Source of the DNA: Nevskia soli DSM 19509
GTDB lineage: Bacteria > Pseudomonadota > Gammaproteobacteria > Nevskiales > Nevskiaceae
NCBI RefSeq assembly: GCF_000711955.1
Contig: NZ_JONR01000069.1
Span: 1 to 14,052 of the forward strand
DNA: 14,052 nt
Direction: 5' to 3'
Below the pieces are notes generated by a model. It did not search any database, was not told the DNA's origin, and worked only from the letters and a program-made list of their open reading frames with translations. This document shows, in pieces, positions 1 to 5,464 of this stretch (position 1 is the first letter of the stretch; the number at the start of each line of letters is the position of its first letter). The position numbers and the translations under genes were made by a program.

Positions 1-563
1 CCGCCGTTCTGGCGCGGGTGGACGTCGTCAAACGAACCACCGCCGCCCAGCAGGACGAAGGGGGTGAAGTGCTGGCGGTCACCGAAGGAGTAGGTGAGGT
101 CGCCGCCCAGGTTGTGGATGTAGTAGTCGCCGCCGTTGCCGGCACCGGCTTCCAGGGTGCTCAGGGTGTAGTTGGCTTCCCAGCCCCAGTGGTTGGCGAA
201 GTGGCGGCCGAACAGGATGCTGGCGCCGGCGCCGTATTTGACGTCCGGGCCGCGGTGGGTGTCGGCGCGGTCGTAGTTGCCCAGGATGCCGATGTAGTCG
301 ATGTCGCGCACGCCGGCGAACGGGTCGCTCGAGGCGGTTTCCGCAGGCGCGCTCGCGTCCACGGGGGCGCTGGCGGTGGTCGTGTCGGTGGGTGCGGGTT
401 CGGCAGCAGCGGGAGGCGGCGTGCCGGCATCGGCCGGGGCGGGGGCGCTGGTATCGGCTGCGGGCGGGGTCGCCGCATCGGCGGGAGCCGGAGCGTCCTG
501 CGCCAGAACGGAACCGCTGACCAACAAGCCAGCCGCGGCCGTGAACAAAGCAATGCTACGCAT
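1..563 (-). CDS. OmpA-like outer-membrane beta-barrel protein, N-terminal part (runs off window)
   Basis: An open frame runs leftward from ATG at 563 to the window edge, about 187 codons without a stop. AGGGAGA lies 8 bases upstream of the ATG (571-577) and fixes the start. Residues 1-21 (MRSIALFTAA... SVLA) are a signal peptide with predicted cleavage before QDAP. Residues 22-80 are a low-complexity Ala/Pro/Thr/Asp stretch that looks like a flexible periplasmic linker. From about residue 84, alternating aromatic and glycine-rich strands (IDYIGILGNYDRA, GAGASILFGRHF, WGWEANYTL, FTPFVLLGGGG) match the beginning of an 8-stranded OmpA/OprF-type barrel. The linker before the barrel is unusual for OmpA, where the linker normally follows the barrel. 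The C-terminus, possibly an OmpA peptidoglycan-binding domain, is outside the window. I am fairly sure of an outer-membrane barrel and less sure of the subfamily. Confidence 0.82.
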   Translation of the reverse strand, partial: MRSIALFTAAAGLLVSGSVLAQDAPAPADAATPPAADTSAPAPADAGTPPPAAAEPAPTDTTTASAPVDASAPAETASSDPFAGVRDIDYIGILGNYDRADTHRGPDVKYGAGASILFGRHFANHWGWEANYTLSTLEAGAGNGGDYYIHNLGGDLTYSFGDRQHFTPFVLLGGGGSFDDVHPRQNG

Positions 564-750
564 AATGCAATCTCCCTGAGACGTTTAAATATCGCGATCC
601 TGCGAAGTTCGCTCGCGACCCGGATATAACAGACGGACGCGAAATCCTTATGACAATGCCAATGAGGGCGCCAAGGATACTCTACGAATACCCTACACTG
701 CACCAGCAAAGTGCAACAAACCTTCGGACACGCCAGGGAGTACGCGCCCG

Positions 751-781
751 TGCAAGGCGCTTGTGCAAGCACCGTTGCAAG
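751..781 (+). repeat. Three direct TGCAAG repeats, 12-13 bp period
   Basis: TGCAAG occurs at 751-756, 764-769 and 776-781, with starts 13 and 12 bp apart. TGCAAC lies at 712-717 and TTGCA at 783-787. The middle copy also forms GCTTG-TG-CAAGC, a 5+5 inverted repeat. The regular spacing suggests a binding-site array for a regulator of the OmpA-like gene, but no protein can be assigned. Confidence 0.45.
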
Positions 782-983
782 TTTGCATCGCTGTTACTGC
801 CCCCGGACGGACGCCTCGAACGTGCCTCTCGCCGTAGCTAAAACACAGCAAGTACCATGCCGCAATCACGCGATGCATCCTCCGATATGAGGCCTGCATC
901 ACACTCCCGCCCGCTCATTTGACGACATCAGGGTAAAGATCCGGTCCACCCGTTGCACCAGGCCGGCGCATGGCTGAACCGAT

Positions 984-1003
984 ATGGCCCACCAACAGGC
1001 CAT
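984..1003. repeat. Inverted repeat ATGGCC-N8-GGCCAT
   Basis: Perfect 6-bp arms at 984-989 and 998-1003 with an 8-base spacer, 75 bp upstream of the start of the frameshifted secreted-protein gene. It could be an operator or a small hairpin. There is no T-run after it, so it is not a standard terminator. Confidence 0.4.
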
Positions 1004-1077
1004 GACCGTATGGTTCAAGAAACTGGCAAGTTATCTACGCATTTCAACGGACGCCCGCCAGACCGAAGAAATGCACC

Positions 1078-1486
1078 ATGCCCCTCCGCCCCGTCCCGCG
1101 GCGATTGATCCCGCTTTTGGCCTCGGCCGCGCTATTTCCGGCGACGGGTGCGCAAGCCGATGACGTCCTGCATTACCAGTGCAGCACCGTCATGCACCAC
1201 GGTCCCGGCCCCTGCCAGGCCTCGGTACCGCCGGCGGTGGATGAGTCGGACGTCGAGATCGACCTCGACAGGAAAGCCTGGAAGTCCGGCATCGGCAATG
1301 GCCGAGGGCAACAGCATCACCCTGCTGCAACGGGGTGGCCAGAAAGGCCGCGACGCCGGCATCGACCGCAGCAGCGGCGCCTTCTCCCAGCACTTCCAGT
1401 CCGGCTGCCTGGTGGAAACCCAGGGCGGCAACTGCAAACTCGTCCCGGCCCCAAACCCGGCTACGCGCCAGCCCCCGGCAAAGTAA
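1078..1486 (+). pseudogene. Small secreted Cys-containing protein, broken by a +1 frameshift near 1297
   Basis: The ATG at 1078 opens a frame with a clear signal peptide (MPLRPVPRRLIPLLASAALF... GAQA, cleavage before DDVLHYQC). It reads well through residue 73 (...DLDRKAWKSGIG). After 1296 this frame turns into an Arg/Pro-rich shadow that runs into the convergent cytochrome gene. The frame one base over, starting at ATG 1298, instead gives a natural continuation (MAEGNSITLLQRGGQ, then FSQHFQSGCLVETQGGNC), has very GC-rich third positions, and ends in TAA at 1486. Dropping one A at 1297/1298 would restore a protein of about 135 residues: signal peptide, four cysteines that could form disulfides, and a Pro-rich tail. 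I do not recognise the family. The break may be a true mutation, a sequencing error, or less likely programmed frameshifting. Confidence 0.72.
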
Positions 1487-1518
1487 TCGCCGGTACGAGC
1501 GCCCCTACCCCGGAAGCG

Positions 1519-3897
1519 CTACAAGGTCTTCAGGTACTCGATCAGCGCCTGGCGTTCCTGGTCGGTCAGTACCGCGGTGAACTCGTGCCCCTCGTTGCCC
1601 TGGCTGTACATATGCGTGTTGTAGATCTTGCGCTGCTCGATCTGCGCGTCGGTAAGAATCGGCAGGCCGGATAGATTGAACAGCAGGCCGCCGTGCGCAT
1701 ACAGCCCCGACAGGATCTGCTGCACCAGCGGATCCACCGCCGGATCGTTCGGATTGCAATCGAGATAGGGAACCACCCCGGGCGCGCCGCAAGTCAGGGC
1801 CTCGTACTTCCAGCCGAGCTTGTCGCTGTCGTAGGCGCGGGCCAGGCTGGTGTCGTAGCCCATGATCAGATCCGGCTGCGCTGCCGGCGCGGGCGCCGAG
1901 ACGCGGCGCCAGATGTCGTGGCGATCTGCGGGCTTGAGCACTTCCCACACGTTCGGTACCGAGCCGTTGTGCAGGTAGGGCGCGGTGGCCCACACCCCGT
2001 ACAGCGGCGGAGCCAGGTAGCCCAGCGCGCGCGCGCCGCGCACCTGCGTATCGTTCTGGTCATGGCAGGCCGGCACGTCCGGGTAGGCGAACCAGTTGGT
2101 CCGCGCCATCGTGGAAATGGCCTGGCTGTTGCCGTTGACGCGCGCCGGATCGGTGCCGATCACCTCGCTCGGCACCACGTAGGCGGCGATGCCTTCCAGG
2201 GCCGGTGCATCCAGGTAAGCCGGGTCATTGACGAAGCGCGGCGAGTACGCGCCGTGGCAGCTGGCGCAGGAACCGTTGCCGCCGGCCGGCTTCGGCACCG
2301 GATTGTTCAGCTGCGGCGCCCACAGGTTCTTGCTGTGGAACAGGATCGCGCCCTGCTCCGCCAGCGTCGTGTCGATCGTCCCCGGATAACTCGGCGCCTT
2401 CAGCGAGGCGAGCCAGGCCGTGGAGTCCGCCTCATGCGCCAGCACCCAGTCCTCGGCCGCCTTCAGCGGAATGCCCGCGTTGGGGAAATCGAAAGACAGT
2501 TCGATGCGCGTCGCGTCCATCGGCAGGCCGCCGTCGAAGAACTTGAGCGGACGGTGCCCCACGTTCCACCACACCGGCGGATCCTCGGTGCCGGTGGACG
2601 GTGCGGTCTGGATGAAGGCGGCGCCGATCAGCGAAGCCGGATCGGTGATGGTGAGCAGGTCGAACAGCTGGAAGTTGGTGATGTTGCCGGTGCCGCGGGT
2701 CTTGTTCAGCGCCACCGCGGCCAGCGCCGCATTGGCCGAGCCCAGATCGCCGGACAACACCGAGATATCGCTCAGGCTGTTGGTGCCGTAGAGGGTGCCG
2801 AGTCCGGGGCCGTCCGCCGCCGTGCCCACCTGTCCGCTGTGGCAGATATTGCAGGTCATGCCCACCTTGCCGGTCCAGCTGCCGTCGGCATTGCGCAACT
2901 GCGTGAACGCGACCGGCAACTGGCCGGAACCGCCGTTGGTCTGGTTGGGATCTTCGCCGGTCAGGGGATAGGGATTTCGCGTCGCCGCCAGCGGCGTGCC
3001 GTAACGCTCGGCCAGCACCGCGTCGAAATTGTCCGGCCGCGCCTTCATGTGCCACTTCCGCCACAGCTGATTCCAGGTATCGGACGACACCGCGAAGGCC
3101 GAGCTGGCCGCATCGCCGGCGAACTCGCTGCCCGCACCGATCGCCCCGCTGCCGCCGACCAGGGCCTTGCCCGCCGCCTCGCGCTGGCGCAGCTCGCCGC
3201 AGGTCTTCGGCTCGGCGTCGGCGCGGCAGGTCTGCCAGTACGCGTTCATGTAAACCGCCTTGCCCTGGTTGACCCCCGGCACCACCATGCGCCGCGGATC
3301 GGTGGGCAGTGCGGCGCTGTCGGGCTGCGCCGCGCAGTAGCTGTCCCACACATGCCCGCCGTGCGCGCTGCCGAGCAGGGGCTGCGCCTGCGCCACCGGT
3401 CCACCACCGGCACCGCTGAGCAATGCGGCGCAGCCATCGGGATTGTCCCAGCAACCGAGCAGAGTCTGCATCGCCAGGTACGGCTGGCTGGTCGTTGCCC
3501 AGGGCTGGCCGCCGGTATGGCCCTGCGCCGGATCGGAAGGATTGGTCAGCAGCTTGTTGGACGCGACGCCCTTGCCCAGCCTGGTCCAGGACGTCATCAG
3601 GTTGGCGTAATCCTGGCCCGCATCGCCGGACAGCAGGAACAGATTGCCCTGCGTCGCCGCGCTGGTCCCGGCCGTGTCGGCCACGCCCCCCGGCACATGG
3701 CAGGTGCGGCAGTAAGCCATATTGGGTTCCACCTCGGCGGCGAAGAAGGCCTGCGGCGTGGAGAAACTGCCGCCGCTCACATTGCCGCTGCCGCTGCTGC
3801 CGCCCGCCACCGGCGCGCCGCTATAGTTGCCGCCACATGCCGCCAGCAGCAGCAGCACCGCCGCCAGGCCAACGCCGCCGCGCACTGTCCGTCCCAT
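1519..3897 (-). CDS. Triheme c-type cytochrome lipoprotein, MauG/RoxA-like di-haem superfamily
   Basis: The predicted product is 792 residues. GGAGGAG at 3906-3912 lies just before ATG 3897, which I prefer to the ATG at 3984. The N-terminus is a lipoprotein signal with lipobox LLAAC (Cys21) followed by GGNYSG and a Gly/Ser linker, so it is membrane-anchored and periplasm-facing or surface-exposed. Three CXXCH haem sites are visible: AYCRTCH (63-67), MTCNICH (349-353) and GSCASCH (544-548). Other family-like stretches are EDPPVWWNVGHRPLKFFDGG, GTDPARV, YLAPPLYGVWATAPYLHNGS (His643) and GHEFTAVLTDQER (His771). The last two histidines are candidate distal haem ligands. The two C-terminal haem sites lie 195 residues apart, similar to the spacing I recall for rubber oxygenase RoxA. 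The first haem site is extra. It may be an oxidase, peroxidase or oxygenase; the substrate is unknown. It is divergent from a TetR regulator. Confidence 0.88.
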   Translation of the reverse strand: MGRTVRGGVGLAAVLLLLAACGGNYSGAPVAGGSSGSGNVSGGSFSTPQAFFAAEVEPNMAYCRTCHVPGGVADTAGTSAATQGNLFLLSGDAGQDYANLMTSWTRLGKGVASNKLLTNPSDPAQGHTGGQPWATTSQPYLAMQTLLGCWDNPDGCAALLSGAGGGPVAQAQPLLGSAHGGHVWDSYCAAQPDSAALPTDPRRMVVPGVNQGKAVYMNAYWQTCRADAEPKTCGELRQREAAGKALVGGSGAIGAGSEFAGDAASSAFAVSSDTWNQLWRKWHMKARPDNFDAVLAERYGTPLAATRNPYPLTGEDPNQTNGGSGQLPVAFTQLRNADGSWTGKVGMTCNICHSGQVGTAADGPGLGTLYGTNSLSDISVLSGDLGSANAALAAVALNKTRGTGNITNFQLFDLLTITDPASLIGAAFIQTAPSTGTEDPPVWWNVGHRPLKFFDGGLPMDATRIELSFDFPNAGIPLKAAEDWVLAHEADSTAWLASLKAPSYPGTIDTTLAEQGAILFHSKNLWAPQLNNPVPKPAGGNGSCASCHGAYSPRFVNDPAYLDAPALEGIAAYVVPSEVIGTDPARVNGNSQAISTMARTNWFAYPDVPACHDQNDTQVRGARALGYLAPPLYGVWATAPYLHNGSVPNVWEVLKPADRHDIWRRVSAPAPAAQPDLIMGYDTSLARAYDSDKLGWKYEALTCGAPGVVPYLDCNPNDPAVDPLVQQILSGLYAHGGLLFNLSGLPILTDAQIEQRKIYNTHMYSQGNEGHEFTAVLTDQERQALIEYLKTL

Positions 3898-4028
3898 GAG
3901 CCTTCTCCTCCAGCCTGCGGAAGTCGGCCGGGACGTCCGTCCCTTGCTCGCTTCCCGTTTGATGCATCCGCCGCTCCCCGGCATCCCTCACGCAGGGGCC
4001 GGAAGAGTCGACAAATGTCTGTTCGTAA

Positions 4029-4057
4029 AAAGTAACACTTGTCACTTTTACTGTCAA
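4029..4057 (-). promoter_or_regulatory. Leftward promoter of the cytochrome gene
   Basis: On the minus strand a perfect -35 TTGACA (4057-4052) is followed 17 bases later by TACTTT (4034-4029) as a weak -10. Transcription would start near 4022 and give a leader of about 125 bases before ATG 3897. It interlocks with the rightward TetR promoter. Confidence 0.55.
4031..4052. promoter_or_regulatory. Imperfect palindrome, candidate TetR operator
   Basis: The arms AGTAACACT (4031-4039) and ACTTTTACT (4044-4052) match in 7 of 9 positions as inverted repeats around a 4-base centre. The site covers the -35 of the TetR promoter and lies between the -10 and -35 of the cytochrome promoter. A bound dimer could therefore block both. 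Size and placement fit TetR-family autoregulation; assignment to the adjacent regulator is inference. Confidence 0.55.
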
Positions 4058-4067
4058 ACGCTATTAT
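4039..4067 (+). promoter_or_regulatory. Rightward promoter of the TetR gene, probably leaderless
   Basis: TTGTCA (4039-4044), a 17-base spacer, and TATTAT (4062-4067) make a good sigma-70 promoter. The expected start of transcription (about 4074) falls at the ATG (4075). No Shine-Dalgarno precedes the ATG, which fits a leaderless message. Confidence 0.65.
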
Positions 4068-4074
4068 TTATTCC

Positions 4075-4707
4075 ATGAATCAGGCCCTTAGCGACGATGC
4101 CCTGCCCCGCCAGCCCTTGCAGCAACGGGCCAAGGATCGCTTCGAACGCGTGCTGGAAGAAGCCGAAGCAGTGCTGCTCGAAGCCGGCCTCGCCGGCTTT
4201 TCCATCCCGGTGCTGGCGCAGCGCCTGGGCTATCCGCGCGCCACCATCTACAAGTTCTTCCCCACCCCGTACGCCATCCTCAACGAACTGTTGCGGCGGC
4301 ACCTGGCACAGCTGGAACAAGGCCTCGCCCTCAAGGCCGCCAGTTTTCCAGCCGACCAGTCCTGGCGCGAGGTCGCGACGGCGGTGGTGCACTTCGCCGC
4401 CGAGTTCCACAACGCCAACCCGGTCGGCCGCCTGCTGATCCTCGGCGGTCCGGTCACCGACGAGAGCTACCGCACGCAGGAGATCAACATCCAGCACCTC
4501 GGCTCGCTGGCGCGGCAGTTGCTCGCCAACCAGGGCATCGCCGTGCCGCAGTCGCCGGACGTCGCCGTGCTGGCCGTGGATATCGCCACCACCTGCTTCC
4601 GCCAGTCGGTGTTCCTGCACGGCGTCATCACGCCGGAGTACCGCGAGGAAGCCGCCTACGCCATGGTGGCGTATCTCGCGCGCTACGCCGCGGCTTCAGG
4701 CCGTTAG
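4075..4707 (+). CDS. TetR/AcrR-family transcriptional regulator
   Basis: The product is 210 residues, the usual TetR length. I chose ATG 4075 because the frame upstream of it (from 4039) is promoter sequence. The DNA-binding domain occupies about residues 18-65: an entry helix (RAKDRFERVLEEAEAVLLEAG), then the helix-turn-helix IPVLAQRLGYPRATIYKFFP (44-63), a typical TetR recognition helix ending in IYKFF. The remainder is an alpha-helical ligand and dimer domain with no family I can name. It is divergent from the triheme cytochrome, with overlapping promoters and a shared palindrome, so it most likely represses itself and the cytochrome. The ligand is unknown. Confidence 0.9.
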   Translation: MNQALSDDALPRQPLQQRAKDRFERVLEEAEAVLLEAGLAGFSIPVLAQRLGYPRATIYKFFPTPYAILNELLRRHLAQLEQGLALKAASFPADQSWREVATAVVHFAAEFHNANPVGRLLILGGPVTDESYRTQEINIQHLGSLARQLLANQGIAVPQSPDVAVLAVDIATTCFRQSVFLHGVITPEYREEAAYAMVAYLARYAAASGR

Positions 4708-4720
4708 CCTCTCTACCACC

Positions 4721-4783
4721 CTCGTCATCCCCAAGCGCAGCGAAGGATCCGGCCCAGCGTCGAAGCGGGGGCTTTCACCCCGC
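4721..4783. repeat. Intergenic repeat-like segment with hairpin
   Basis: The stretch starting CTCGTCATCC and ending GCGAAGGATCC (4721-4750) resembles the dispersed CATCC...GGATC intergenic elements I recall from many bacterial genomes. Immediately after it, GCGGGG (4765-4770) and CCCCGC (4778-4783) form a 6-bp stem with a 7-base loop. No T-run follows, so it could end the TetR transcript only weakly or through Rho. Only one copy is in this window. Confidence 0.4.
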
Positions 4784-4849
4784 CCGATACAACGCGGACG
4801 CATTACCGGCATCGACTCCTCGGCCGCCCTAGGCTATCCGCTGTTCGGG

Positions 4850-4855
4850 GATAAT
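4850..4855 (+). promoter_or_regulatory. Candidate -10 element of the LON-domain gene
   Basis: GATAAT matches TATAAT in 5 of 6 bases and ends 7 bases before the A of ATG 4862, so transcription would begin at the start codon. No -35 match is visible at 16-18 bp spacing. A weak GGGGA 10 bases before the ATG could alternatively serve as a ribosome binding site on a longer transcript. Confidence 0.35.
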
Positions 4856-4861
4856 GGCGGC

Positions 4862-5464
4862 ATGGACACGCTGGAAATCCCCATCTTCCCCCTCGGTTCC
4901 GTGCTCTACCCGGCGGGCCTGCTGTCGTTGCGCATCTTCGAGCCGCGCTACGTCGAAATGACGCGCGCCTGCATCCGCGACAACAGCGTGTTCGGCGTCA
5001 CCCTGATCCGCGCCGGTTATGAAGTCGGTGCGCCAGCCGTGCCTTCCGAAATCGGCTGCACCGCCCGCATCCTGCAATGGCAGGAGCCGGAACCCGGGCG
5101 CTACACCCTGCTGGCGCAGGGCGAATCGGTATTCCGCATCCTGCGGCGCCGCACCCTGCCCAGCGGCCTGATCGTCGCCGAGGTCGGGCTGGAGGAGCCG
5201 CCGGACCCCTTGCCGGTGGCGGATCGCCATGAGCCGCTGGCGGAACTGCTCGCCGACATGATCGAGCAGATCGGCGAGGTGCACTTTCCCAAGCCGCGGC
5301 GCTTCGAAGACGCCGCCTGGGTCGGCAACCGCCTGTGCGAGCTGCTGCCGGTGGAGCCGGAACGCAAGCAGAAGCTGCTCGAAACCGCCGACCCCCTGGC
5401 GGTGCTCGACGAGGTCGGGCGCCTGCTCAAGGAACTGCGCGACCAAGGCGGCGCAGCCGACTAG
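4862..5464 (+). CDS. LON substrate-binding (N-terminal) domain protein
   Basis: The product is 200 residues and consists of the Lon N-terminal domain alone, with no AAA+ ATPase or Ser-Lys protease part. The hallmark start IPIFPLGSVLYPAGLLSLRI followed by FEPRYVEM (about residues 6-33) is that of the stand-alone family known as COG2802. A beta-rich half (to about residue 115) is followed by a helical half with charged helices (LAELLADMIEQIG, AVLDEVGRLLKELRD). It is cytosolic. The family's role is unclear and is generally taken as protein binding or quality control. It is probably unrelated to the catabolic genes around it. Its stop codon overlaps that of the convergent DUF1302 gene. Confidence 0.9.
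   Translation: MDTLEIPIFPLGSVLYPAGLLSLRIFEPRYVEMTRACIRDNSVFGVTLIRAGYEVGAPAVPSEIGCTARILQWQEPEPGRYTLLAQGESVFRILRRRTLPSGLIVAEVGLEEPPDPLPVADRHEPLAELLADMIEQIGEVHFPKPRRFEDAAWVGNRLCELLPVEPERKQKLLETADPLAVLDEVGRLLKELRDQGGAAD

Larger units (their letters stand above)
564..1077. other. Gene-poor intergenic region between divergent genes
   Basis: About 510 bp separate the OmpA-like gene (leftward) from the small secreted-protein gene (rightward). It is visibly less GC-rich than its surroundings. Short open frames exist on both strands, but their products lack protein-like composition or a ribosome binding site, so I call no gene. It holds a TGCAAG repeat cluster (751-781, with related TGCAAC at 712-717 and TTGCA at 783-787) and a 6+6 inverted repeat at 984-1003. 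I could not find a convincing sigma-70 promoter pair for either flanking gene. Confidence 0.6.

Noticed and set aside
650..902. Small open frames of 63-69 codons in the left intergenic region
   Set aside because: No ribosome binding site, no coherent composition, and they overlap each other on opposite strands.
1078..1674. Reading the small secreted protein as one uninterrupted 198-residue product
   Set aside because: After 1297 the composition becomes Arg/Pro-rich and it runs 150 bases into the convergent cytochrome gene; the neighbouring frame is the coding one.
3898..3984. Cytochrome start at ATG 3984
   Set aside because: It adds 29 polar residues before the lipoprotein signal; the GGAGGAG site sits just before ATG 3897.
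1693..4035. 780-codon open frame antisense to the cytochrome
   Set aside because: Arg/Ala/Gly-rich composition typical of the opposite strand of a high-GC gene, no ribosome binding site, and the cytochrome frame has clear motifs.
4039..4074. TetR start at ATG 4039
   Set aside because: These codons are the promoter itself (TTGTCA/TATTAT); the product would begin with a non-family extension.
4765..4783. Intrinsic terminator after TetR
   Set aside because: The hairpin is strong but is followed by CGATACAAC, with no T-run.
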